From Gammaproteobacteria bacterium (GTDB lineage Bacteria; Pseudomonadota; Gammaproteobacteria; DRLM01), in assembly GCA_011375345.1 (NCBI GenBank), contig DRLM01000087.1, forward strand, positions 1 to 35,620: 35,620 bases of DNA, written 5' to 3'. The translations under genes were made by a program, and so were the position numbers. Under the pieces are notes generated by a model that was not told the DNA's origin, made no database searches, and saw nothing but the letters and a program-made list of their open reading frames with translations. This document shows positions 16,976-25,113 of this stretch, in pieces. Each line of letters begins with the position of its first letter. Position 1 is the stretch's first letter.

Positions 16976-18586
16976 ATGGGATCCCCCACCCCACCCGATT
17001 CACCCAAGACAGACCATCATGGCGATCAAGCCCTCCCGTTCGACCCGCGACCGAGGGCAGTGGAAAGCTGGGTTGCGGCACTGCCCCTGGCCAACGTGGG
17101 GGAAACGGCGCGGCGGGTATTCCATGCCCTGCAGGCCGTGCAGGAAGAGAACATCTCCGGCGCCCAGTTGTTCCGGGTGCTGGAGCAGCTTCGCCCCGTC
17201 ATTGCCTATCTCAGCGACGCCCTGGCGCGCCACTATCACGATGCCCCCCTGCCCGCGCCGGGCAAAAGCCGCAAGGCCGCGGCGGCCGCCGGCGCCCTGT
17301 ATGATGCCTTCGCCCAGGCCTACGAACGGGTGTTTGAGAATATCGCCCTGCAAAACCGTCTTGCCCAGGACGGAGACCTCTACCTCGCCGCCGTGCACCG
17401 GGCCTTGAGTTACCGCGGCGAGGCGCTGCTGGTGGCCTGCCAACGCTATGAACCTCCCCCTCCGGGCAGCTGGCTGAAAATCAACGCCCTCTACCGAATG
17501 GCCGAGGAAAGAGGCATGCATGCCCGGGAGGTGAGTTCGCCCCTGCCGCGCGACGGTGCCTGCACCACGGTGAAAGACCTCTACACGCGCGTCGTGCTGC
17601 TGGCGCTGGCGGGCCCGGAGCGGCTGACCCAGCAGGAATTGCACGATGTCTACGAACTGCTGGCCGCCTGGGCGCCCCATTGCCGCCTGTCCCGCGGCGG
17701 GCTGGCGGCGGCAGCGGACGCCATGCTCTCATTCGAGCGCGCCATGGATGCCCCCCCCGCCCCCATCGACCCCGCCTCGGCACCGAACCCGGAAGCCGTG
17801 CTGCACCTGGACACCCGGCAGCTGGAACCTTTGCTGAAACGCGCCATGGAGCACGCCAGTGCCACCCCGCGCCGCCCCCGCGGCGAACCCTCCGCCCGGC
17901 GCGCTCTGGGCCGGCATGTGCTGCGGGGGCTGCACCGCGCCTGGCGGGCTTTGGACCGGCGCCGCTTCACCCGCGCCGCTGCCCGCGCCCCGGTACGGGC
18001 GATACTGGGCCTCAGTGCGTGCCATAAAGTTTTCGCCGGCCACAATGCGCCACCGGCCCGCGGCAGCGGTCAGGTGTTTACCGCCGAGCTGGACAACGAA
18101 AGCGCCTCCGGCGCCCGCCTGCGCTACGGTGGTGAGGTGGCGGCACGGGTGGGCGACTTGCTGGCGGTGAACATCAGCGAAAACGGGATCACCCACGGCA
18201 TTGCCGTGGTGCGCTGGTTGAAATGCGCTGACACGGACACCGTCGAACTGGGCCTGCAATGGCTGGCCCCCCGGGCCACCGCCTTGGATATCCGCCGCCT
18301 GGGCGCGCCGGTGAAAGGCGAGGCCTTGCACGGCCTGCTCCTGCCACCGGTGCAAGCGGCGGGAATCGGCGCCAGCATCCTGGTCCCCGCCTATTTGTTT
18401 CATCCGGGAGAAATGCTGGTTTTGAAAAGCCGCCGCGGCGAAGAGCGGGTGAAACTGACCCGGGTTGTGGACGCCACCCGGGCCTACACCCGCTTCCACT
18501 ACCGCTCCCTGGACAATGAGGACGAACCAGGGGAACCGCTCAGCCGCTCCTCGCCGGGACACAGCAGCCTGTGGTCAGGCCTATAA
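16976..18586 (+). CDS. Uncharacterised protein with PilZ-like C-terminal domain
   Basis: The function is unknown. The N-terminal two thirds (about 30-330) are alpha-helical, with long stretches such as AALYDAFAQAYERVFENIALQNRLAQ, and no membrane segment. The C-terminal part contains ELDNESASGARLRYGGEVAARVGDLLAVN and VELGLQWLAP. This matches the NxSxxG turn and closing strand of a PilZ barrel; I do not see a clear RxxxR loop. ATG 16976 with AGGA eleven bases upstream is chosen (536 residues); GTG 16883 would add 31 Pro/Ser-rich residues. A gene of this kind next to fimX is, to my recollection, seen in pseudomonads, which suggests a joint role in type IV pilus control. It ends convergently on the GNAT gene with overlapping stops. 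Confidence 0.8.
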   Translation: MGSPTPPDSPKTDHHGDQALPFDPRPRAVESWVAALPLANVGETARRVFHALQAVQEENISGAQLFRVLEQLRPVIAYLSDALARHYHDAPLPAPGKSRKAAAAAGALYDAFAQAYERVFENIALQNRLAQDGDLYLAAVHRALSYRGEALLVACQRYEPPPPGSWLKINALYRMAEERGMHAREVSSPLPRDGACTTVKDLYTRVVLLALAGPERLTQQELHDVYELLAAWAPHCRLSRGGLAAAADAMLSFERAMDAPPAPIDPASAPNPEAVLHLDTRQLEPLLKRAMEHASATPRRPRGEPSARRALGRHVLRGLHRAWRALDRRRFTRAAARAPVRAILGLSACHKVFAGHNAPPARGSGQVFTAELDNESASGARLRYGGEVAARVGDLLAVNISENGITHGIAVVRWLKCADTDTVELGLQWLAPRATALDIRRLGAPVKGEALHGLLLPPVQAAGIGASILVPAYLFHPGEMLVLKSRRGEERVKLTRVVDATRAYTRFHYRSLDNEDEPGEPLSRSSPGHSSLWSGL

Positions 18587-19135
18587 AAACGGCGCGGCGC
18601 GGCGCGGCTGGCGGAACAGGCGGGTGAATTCCTGCGGGTACAACAGTTGCCCGCCGCCTTCCAGGGCGCCGGTGACCAGTTCACAGGCCAGCACCGACTC
18701 CGCGGGCACCGGCAAAGGGCAGGACACCCCCTTGTCCCGGGCCTCGGAAAAACCGAAGCGGCCGTAGTAGTCCGGATAGCCCACCACGATCACGGCCCGA
18801 TAAGCCAGGCTGGCGGCGCGGGTCAGCGCTGCCCGTATCAAGGCGGAACCCACGCCGCGATGGGTGCGCGAAGGCACCACGGCCATGGGCGCCAGGGCCA
18901 GCACATCGACACTAACGCCGTCGGGCTTTTGCAGCGCCACCCGAAACAGCATGATATGCCCGCAGACACGGCCGCCGATTTCGGCCACCAGCGACAGCTC
19001 CGGCACGTAGTGGCTGGAGCCGGCCAGCGCCTCCACCAACTCCGCCTCTGCGTCACCGGCAAAGGCACTGCGGTGCACCACGCTGATCGCCGCGGCGTCG
19101 GCGGCACCGGCCTGCCTTACATGCACCTCTTCCAT
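18581..19135 (-). CDS. GNAT family N-acetyltransferase
   Basis: A 184-residue acetyltransferase of the YhbS-like GNAT group; the substrate cannot be read. Motif A, the acetyl-CoA pyrophosphate loop, is VDVLALAPMAVVPSRTHRGVGSALIRAAL. It is followed by AVIVVGYPDYYGRFGFSEA, typical of the group. ATG 19135 has GGAGGAG nine bases upstream, a strong site; the open frame continues upstream without homology. Its stop overlaps that of the convergent PilZ-like gene (18581-18586), so the two transcripts are partly antisense at their ends. It lies divergent to the FimX-type gene with a 145-base gap. Confidence 0.9.
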   Translation of the reverse strand: MEEVHVRQAGAADAAAISVVHRSAFAGDAEAELVEALAGSSHYVPELSLVAEIGGRVCGHIMLFRVALQKPDGVSVDVLALAPMAVVPSRTHRGVGSALIRAALTRAASLAYRAVIVVGYPDYYGRFGFSEARDKGVSCPLPVPAESVLACELVTGALEGGGQLLYPQEFTRLFRQPRRAAPFL

Positions 19136-19280
19136 GGGACGGTCTCCTCCAGTGAGCCTCAATTCATCATAACCCAGGCCCTGGCCAGACCACAGCCGGC
19201 GCCACCCTCCCCCCGCCTGTTCAGGTTTTCGCGCCCGGGGCCGACAGTCATGCTGGAAGTACATCACAGGGTGGCCCCGC

Positions 19281-21398
19281 GTGAACGGAAATCCGCGACC
19301 AATTGAAAACCCGGCCAGCGAGACGGCCGACACCAAAATTCAGGCAGCCAGCACCCAAACGGTGCTGCGGCTGCTGGTGGTGGAAGACACCCCGGCAGGC
19401 GCCCAGTCGCTGATCGATCCCCTGCAGGCGGCGGGCCTCGCCGTCACCGCCGCGCGCATCAAATCGCCCCTGGAATTCCAGGTCGCGCTCAAGAAGCAGG
19501 ACTGGGATCTGGTGCTCTGCCCGGCCCGCGCCGACGGCTTCAGCGCCAAACAAGCCATCGCCCTGCTGCAGCACGCCAAGCGCGACATCCCTTTGATTTT
19601 GGTCAGCGACGACGCCTGCCGCGAAGACCTGATGGCACTGTTACACGCCGGCGCCCGCGCCCTCACCGCCCGGGAGCACCCCGAGGAGCTGGTCTTCGTG
19701 GTGCAACGGGAACTCAAAGACCTCACCGAACGCCGCGCCCGGCGCCACTACGAAAAAATGTTCCGGGAGAGCGAACGCCGCTGCACCGCACTGCTGGACA
19801 CCTCGCGCAATGCCATCGCCTGCGTGCGCAAAGGCAAAGTGATCTACGCCAACCCGGTGTTTGTGGCACTCACCGGCGCGGCGGCAGAGCCCTCCAGCCC
19901 CAGCAATATCGCCGCCCTGATCCACAAAGACGACCAGGCCAAGCTCATCAAACTGCTGAAACGGGTGCACAGCGGCAGGGAAACCACAGGCAGGGAAACC
20001 GTGCGGGTCACCGCAAACGGCACCACCTTTGCCGCGGAGGTGGAAGCGCTCACCGCCCACGTCAACGATCAAAAATGCATCCAGCTTTCCATTCCTGTGT
20101 CCGCCCCGGCCGCCGGTGAGGAAAAATCCCGCTCCAGCGCCATCCAGGATTACAGCACCGGCCTGTACAACCAGGCCCATTTCCTGGAAACCCTGGAAGC
20201 CAGCATGAACGGAAACGCCCCGGCCCGGCCGGCGCTGGCGTATCTGGAGGTGGACGAATTCGCCGCCCTGGCGGAACGCCTGGGAGCGGCCAATGCCGAC
20301 CTGATTCTCCGCGACATCACCACCTTCATCAGCCCCGGCGCCCTGGCCACCCGTTACGGCGACAGCACCCTGGCCATTCTCCTGGCCGGCACCCAGACCG
20401 GCCAGGCGGAAGCGGAAATGCACGCCCTGCGCAAAGCCATCGCCGCCCATACCTTCGACGTCAACGGCGAATCCGTACACGCCACCTGCAGCATCGGGCT
20501 CAGTCTGCCGCGCGACGCCCAGGGCGGCATGGAGGCGCTGTCCTGGGCCGACGCGGCCTGTCAACAAGCCAAGGCGGAGGGCGGCAACCAGGTCATCGTC
20601 GCCCAACCCGACGCCGGCCAGTGCCCGCCGGGAGACAAAAAACTCGCCACCCGCCACCAACTGCGGGCCGCCTTCAGCGAAGGCCGCTTCGCCCTGGTGT
20701 ATCAGCCCATCGTCCATCTGCATGCCCAGCCGGCGGAAACCTACGAAGTGTTGATCCGCATGCAGGGGGAAGACGGCCAGCAAAAAATGCCGGCCGATTT
20801 CATTCCCGACGCGGAAGAAGCCGGCCTCATGCCCGCGCTGGACCGTTGGGTGATCCAGCATGCCATGGAAGCCCTGACCGGACACCGCCGCCAGGGCAAT
20901 GAAACCCGCTTCCTGATAAAAATCTCAGCGGACTCGTTGACCGACCAGACCCTGGTGCCGTGGATCGGCAAGCAACTGCAGAGCCTGCGCCTGCCCGGCG
21001 ACTGCCTGATCTTCGAAATCCGTGAAGCCAGCGCGGTCAAAGACATGGACGCCAGCCGCGCCCTCATCACCGCCCTCAAGCAAATGCGCTGCCGCGTGGC
21101 CCTGGGGCACTTCGGTGAGAACACCAACTCCCTGGAGCACCTGGAACAACTGCGGGCGGACTTCGTCAAATTCGCCCCCTCCTTCGTGAACAAACTCACG
21201 GGCGACCAACACGGCGAAGCGACGGTGAAAATCATGGTCCAGGCCGCCCACGACCTCGGCACCCTCACCATCGCCACCTTCGTCCAGGAAGCCGCCAAAC
21301 TCACCACCTTGTGGCAGTGCAACGTGGACTACATCCAGGGGTATTTCCTGCAGGCGCCGGAGCAGGAATTGTCGTATGACTTCTCCGACGATGAATAG
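19281..21398 (+). CDS. FimX-type degenerate GGDEF/EAL protein
   Basis: The order is REC-PAS-GGDEF-EAL over 705 residues, matching Pseudomonas FimX (691). The receiver (about 29-150) has DLVLCPARADGF with no phospho-acceptor Asp. A PAS domain spans roughly 170-290. The GGDEF-like domain (300-435) has GDS at 360-362 instead of GGDEF, so no cyclase is expected. The EAL-like domain (450-695) reads EVLIRM (E489) in place of EALxR and ends VDYIQGYFLQAP; most metal ligands are replaced but the arginine is kept. FimX has the same GDS and EVL replacements and binds cyclic-di-GMP without hydrolysing it, driving type IV pilus assembly. The start is GTG 19281 with a weak AGGGTGG site. No pilus genes are in the window. 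Confidence 0.88.
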   Translation: MNGNPRPIENPASETADTKIQAASTQTVLRLLVVEDTPAGAQSLIDPLQAAGLAVTAARIKSPLEFQVALKKQDWDLVLCPARADGFSAKQAIALLQHAKRDIPLILVSDDACREDLMALLHAGARALTAREHPEELVFVVQRELKDLTERRARRHYEKMFRESERRCTALLDTSRNAIACVRKGKVIYANPVFVALTGAAAEPSSPSNIAALIHKDDQAKLIKLLKRVHSGRETTGRETVRVTANGTTFAAEVEALTAHVNDQKCIQLSIPVSAPAAGEEKSRSSAIQDYSTGLYNQAHFLETLEASMNGNAPARPALAYLEVDEFAALAERLGAANADLILRDITTFISPGALATRYGDSTLAILLAGTQTGQAEAEMHALRKAIAAHTFDVNGESVHATCSIGLSLPRDAQGGMEALSWADAACQQAKAEGGNQVIVAQPDAGQCPPGDKKLATRHQLRAAFSEGRFALVYQPIVHLHAQPAETYEVLIRMQGEDGQQKMPADFIPDAEEAGLMPALDRWVIQHAMEALTGHRRQGNETRFLIKISADSLTDQTLVPWIGKQLQSLRLPGDCLIFEIREASAVKDMDASRALITALKQMRCRVALGHFGENTNSLEHLEQLRADFVKFAPSFVNKLTGDQHGEATVKIMVQAAHDLGTLTIATFVQEAAKLTTLWQCNVDYIQGYFLQAPEQELSYDFSDDE

Positions 21399-21407
21399 CG
21401 CGCCGGT

Positions 21408-22625
21408 TCATTCCGGCAACAGTTGCACCGTCAGCCGCGCTCCCGCCGGAAAACAGCCGCCCTCTTCGGGGAACACAATCAAGCTGTTGGCCCGGCTCAT
21501 GGAGGTAATCAGTCCGCTGCCCTGATCACCGCTCAAGCGGGTGCGATAGGCACCGCCCCGCCAGTGGGTCACGGCGCGGGCGAGGTGGACACGGCCGGGA
21601 CGACTGTAGCTGTCTTCGTCCAGCACGGCGTCCACCTCGGGCAGGCGGAGCGCCGACAGGCCGGTCATTTTCCGCATCAACGGACGGACGAACTGGTAAA
21701 AGGCCACCATGCAGGAGACCGGATTGCCGGGCAAGCCAAACAGGCGTGGACCCGGCGTCTGCGGCAGCACGCCAAAGGCAACGGGGTGGCCCGGACGCAT
21801 TTTGACCCGCCAGAACTTCATCTCAACACCCAGCGCCTTCAGCACGTCCTTCACGTAGTCGTATTTGCCCAGGGACACGCCACCAACAGCCAGCACGATG
21901 TCCGCGCCCAGTGCCTCGCACAGTCTGGCGCTGAGGTCTTCTTTGCTGTCCCGGGCGGGGGCCAGGACGATGGGCACACCACCAGCTTCCCGCACCAGAG
22001 CGGCGATGGAAAAACTGTTGCTGTTGATGATTTTTTCCGGGCCCAGGGCCTCGCCCGGCTCGGCCAGCTCGTCGCCGGTGGCGAGCACGGCGACGCGGGG
22101 GCGCTGATAGACGTTCACCCACACATGGCCGGCCGTGGCCAGCAGGCCCACTTCCGCCGGCCGGCAGGGCGAGCCCCGGGGCAGCAGCGGCTCACCCAGG
22201 CGGATGTCTTCGCCCCGGCGGCGGACGTTGGCACCTCGGGCACAGGCATTGATCACGCTGACCGAGTCACCCGACACCCTGGTATCCTCCAGCCGCACCA
22301 CGGTGTCGGCCCCGGTGGGCAGGGGCGCGCCGGTCATGATGTCCACGGCCTCCCCCGCACCCACATTGCAACCGGAAAAAGCCCCCGCCCGCACTTCACC
22401 CACCCGCCGCAGCACCACCGGCGCATCCGGCGCGGCCCGGGCCACATCGCAGCCGCGCACGGCAAAACCGTCCATGGCCGAGTTGTCCCAGGGCGGGTGC
22501 TCGCGGCGGGCGGTGATGTCCGCAGCCAGCACCCGGCCCAGAGCCTCGTGCAGGGCAATGCGCTCGCTACCCATCAGCACGGCGTGCCGGAGCACGATAT
22601 CGCGGGCGGCTTCGAGGGAGATCAT
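21408..22625 (-). CDS. moeA: Molybdopterin molybdotransferase MoeA
   Basis: MoeA inserts molybdate into adenylated molybdopterin. The 405-residue protein shows all family blocks: PPWDNSAMDGFAVRG, GEAVDIMTGAPLPTGADTVVRLED, PRVAVLATGDELAEPGE, INSNSFSIAALVREAGG, VGGVSLGKYDYVKDVL and LFGLPGNPVSCMVAFYQFVRPLMRKM. ATG 22625 is used. It is convergent with the FimX-type gene (9-base gap) and lies about 100 bases downstream of htpX on the same strand, separated by a strong inverted repeat. Confidence 0.95.
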   Translation of the reverse strand: MISLEAARDIVLRHAVLMGSERIALHEALGRVLAADITARREHPPWDNSAMDGFAVRGCDVARAAPDAPVVLRRVGEVRAGAFSGCNVGAGEAVDIMTGAPLPTGADTVVRLEDTRVSGDSVSVINACARGANVRRRGEDIRLGEPLLPRGSPCRPAEVGLLATAGHVWVNVYQRPRVAVLATGDELAEPGEALGPEKIINSNSFSIAALVREAGGVPIVLAPARDSKEDLSARLCEALGADIVLAVGGVSLGKYDYVKDVLKALGVEMKFWRVKMRPGHPVAFGVLPQTPGPRLFGLPGNPVSCMVAFYQFVRPLMRKMTGLSALRLPEVDAVLDEDSYSRPGRVHLARAVTHWRGGAYRTRLSGDQGSGLITSMSRANSLIVFPEEGGCFPAGARLTVQLLPE

Positions 22626-22642
22626 CGGCGTCAGGAGATAAA

Positions 22643-22722
22643 ACCGCCAAGGCCGCCCAGAGGCGCTAAGGGTTTGTTGTCTGCCTCAAACTGCCCTTTG
22701 CGTACTCGGCGGCCTTGGCGGT
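22643..22722. repeat. 15-bp perfect inverted repeat between htpX and moeA
   Basis: Arms ACCGCCAAGGCCGCC (22643-22657) and GGCGGCCTTGGCGGT (22708-22722) are exact reverse complements with a 50-base interior. The arms fill almost the whole gap between htpX and moeA. They could form a stem in the htpX-moeA transcript or be the ends of a small mobile or dispersed repeat. Confidence 0.7.
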
Positions 22723-22729
22723 CAGCGCT

Positions 22730-23617
22730 TCATGACTGCGCCCGACGCAGGGCTTCGATGCGCTCGCTGAGGGGCGGGTGGGTCATGAACAAGCGACGGA
22801 GGCCCTGGCCCACGCTGCCGGAGATGCCGAAAGCGGCCATCTGGTCGGGCAGATGGGGCTGGCGCACGGAGGCTTGCAGGCGCTCCAGCGCGGCGATCAT
22901 TTTTCGACGGCCGGCCAGTTTCGCGCCCCCCGCGTCGGCCCGGAATTCCCGCCGGCGGCTGAACCAGAACACGATCATGCTGGCCAGAATGCCCAGCACC
23001 AGCTCGGCAACAATGGTGGTGATCCAAAAGGCGGGGCCGTGGCCGCGCTCATTTTTGAACACCACCCGGTCCACCAGGTGGCCGATGACCCGCGAGAGGA
23101 AAATGACGAAGGTGTTCACCACCCCCTGGATCAGGGCCAGGGTGATCATGTCACCATTGGCCACGTGGCTCACTTCGTGGCCCAGCACCGCTTCAGCCTC
23201 GTCGCGGCTCATGTTCTGAAGAAGACCGGTGCTCACCGCCACCAGGGCCTTGTTGCGGCTCATGCCGGTGGCAAAGGCATTGACGTCCGGAGCGTTGTAG
23301 ACGGCCACTTCGGGCATGCCGATGCCCGCCTGCCGGGCCAGGCGCCGCACGGTCTCCACCAGCCAGCGCTCGGTCTCGCTGCGCGGCTGTCCGATCACTT
23401 GCGCGCCGGTCATGCGCTTGGCGGTCCACTTGGAAATGGCCAGGGAAATAAAGGACCCGCCCATGCCGAACACGGCGGCGAAGATCAGCAGCGAATTGTA
23501 GTCCAGCCCCACGCCCTGTTCATCCAGGATGCGCTCGACGCCGAGCAGGCGCAGGGTGATGCTGAGCACCACGATAATCGCCAGGTTGGTGGCCAGAAAA
23601 AGCAGGATGCGCTTCAT
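22730..23617 (-). CDS. htpX: Inner-membrane zinc protease HtpX
   Basis: HtpX is an M48-family metalloprotease that degrades misfolded membrane proteins. Two N-terminal membrane segments ([42 protein letters not shown]) precede the catalytic HEVSH, in the block [39 protein letters not shown]. The distal zinc ligand lies in [17 protein letters not shown] further segment [18 protein letters not shown] lies between them. At 295 residues it matches the family length. The ATG start is at 23617. In enterics htpX is Cpx-controlled; no such site is evident here. Confidence 0.96.
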   Translation of the reverse strand: MKRILLFLATNLAIIVVLSITLRLLGVERILDEQGVGLDYNSLLIFAAVFGMGGSFISLAISKWTAKRMTGAQVIGQPRSETERWLVETVRRLARQAGIGMPEVAVYNAPDVNAFATGMSRNKALVAVSTGLLQNMSRDEAEAVLGHEVSHVANGDMITLALIQGVVNTFVIFLSRVIGHLVDRVVFKNERGHGPAFWITTIVAELVLGILASMIVFWFSRRREFRADAGGAKLAGRRKMIAALERLQASVRQPHLPDQMAAFGISGSVGQGLRRLFMTHPPLSERIEALRRAQS

Positions 23618-23798
23618 CAGTTACTCCGATTTCAACATGTCAACACGGGGTCTGCCGCTGCACCGCCGCGCCCTTGAGGCTTGCGATGAAGAGACGAAAA
23701 ACCTGTCCGCAAATGGGGGCCTGGCGTGCGATTGCAAGCCCCTCCCGGGGGCGTCACTTTACCCTGTCTTTCTTACCGGCGCGAGCCCCGACCCCGCC

Positions 23799-25061
23799 TC
23801 ACAAACCCCGCAGCGTCAGGGCCCGGGCCACCCGCTGGATAGCCAGCACATAGGCGGCGGTACGCAGGTCAATCTGATGGTGTTCGGACACGTCGCGCAC
23901 CTCATGGAAGGTCCGCACCAGGCGCTTTTCCAGCCGCCTGAGCACGGTGCCACGCTCCCAGGGAAACTGTTGCAGATTCTGCACCCACTCGTAATAGGAG
24001 GTGAGCACGCCGCCGGCGTTGGCGATAATGTCCGGCACCACGGGCACGCCCCGCTCGCGCAGGGCGGCATCGGCCAGGTGGGTAAGGGGCATATTGGCAC
24101 CTTCCACAATCAGACGCGCGCCCACCCGGGCGGCGTTGTGGGTGTCGATGGCATGGCCCAGGGCCGCGGGAATCAGCACATCGCAGGGCAGGGCCAGCAG
24201 CTCGGCATTGCTCAGGGGCTCGGCGCCGGGCAGGCCGGCGAGGGTGCCGGCATGAGCGCGGTAGCGGCCTGCCGCGGCAATGTCCAGGCCTTGTTCGGCG
24301 TACACCCCGCCGGAGGAGTCGCTCACTGCAACGATGCGCGCCCCCATGGCAGCCAGGGCGTGGGCGGCATGATAGCCCACATTGCCGAACCCCTGCAGGG
24401 CAATTTTCAGCGTTTTCATGGCCCAGCCCAGGCTCTCCACCGCCACCCGGGTGACAAACGCCACGCCCAAGCCGGTGGCTTCCAGCCGCCCGGGGGAGCC
24501 GCCCAGCTCCACCGGCTTGCCCGTCACCACGCCGGGGGTGTAACCGTGGGCTTTGCTGTAGGCCTCCATCAGCCAGGCCATGGTCTGGGGATCGGTGCCC
24601 ACATCCGGCGCCATGACGTCTTCGTGCACACCCAGCACCGGCGTCATTTTCTGCATGAAACGTTTGCTGAGCATTTCCAGCTCGTCGAGGCTGAGGCTTT
24701 TGGGATCCACGTTAATACCGCCCTTGGCGCCGCCGAAGGGAATGTCCACCAGCGCGGTTTTCCAGGTCATGAGCTGCGCCAGGGCACGCACCTCCCCCAG
24801 GCACACCGAGGGGTGATAGCGCAGGCCGCCTTTGAAAGGCCCGCGGGCGTGATTGTGCTGCACCCGGAAACCCGTGAAAGTGCGCAGGCTTTCCCCGTCA
24901 GCGGTGCGCACTTTCACCGGAATGCTGACCTGCGTCTCGCGAAAGGACGACAACAAAAGCTCCCGCTGGTCATCGCGCAGGCCCAGACGCTCGAAGGCGC
25001 GGGAGACGAATTGAAGCTGGCTTTCGTCGCCGCAGCCGGGGTGCTCATCCACAAACGTCAT
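23799..25061 (-). CDS. gdhA: Glu/Leu/Phe/Val dehydrogenase, probably glutamate dehydrogenase
   Basis: It catalyses reversible oxidative deamination of glutamate to 2-oxoglutarate. The substrate-binding block GPFKGGLRYHPSV and the catalytic lysine region DIPFGGAKGGINVDP are intact. The nucleotide-binding motif IALQGFGNVGYHAAHALAAMGARIVAVSDSSGG, with an acidic-like D after the second strand, suits NAD. IVEGANMPLT is also present. At 420 residues it belongs to the short hexameric group. ATG 25061 has CGGA eight bases upstream. The leader carries a C9-A10 homopolymer tract. Leu/Val specificity cannot be wholly excluded by eye. Confidence 0.92.
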   Translation of the reverse strand: MTFVDEHPGCGDESQLQFVSRAFERLGLRDDQRELLLSSFRETQVSIPVKVRTADGESLRTFTGFRVQHNHARGPFKGGLRYHPSVCLGEVRALAQLMTWKTALVDIPFGGAKGGINVDPKSLSLDELEMLSKRFMQKMTPVLGVHEDVMAPDVGTDPQTMAWLMEAYSKAHGYTPGVVTGKPVELGGSPGRLEATGLGVAFVTRVAVESLGWAMKTLKIALQGFGNVGYHAAHALAAMGARIVAVSDSSGGVYAEQGLDIAAAGRYRAHAGTLAGLPGAEPLSNAELLALPCDVLIPAALGHAIDTHNAARVGARLIVEGANMPLTHLADAALRERGVPVVPDIIANAGGVLTSYYEWVQNLQQFPWERGTVLRRLEKRLVRTFHEVRDVSEHHQIDLRTAAYVLAIQRVARALTLRGL

Positions 25062-25072
25062 GTTGCTGTCCG

Positions 25073-25091
25073 TTTTTTTTTTGGGGGGGGG
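25073..25091. repeat. Homopolymer tract (T10 G9) in the gdhA leader
   Basis: Ten T (25073-25082) are followed directly by nine G (25083-25091) on the plus strand, read as C9-A10 in the gdhA mRNA leader, ending 11 bases before the start codon. Such tracts slip in replication and could tune translation. A sequencing or assembly artefact in tract length is also possible. Confidence 0.7.
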
Positions 25092-25113
25092 CTCGGCGAT
25101 CCAGGCGACGGGC

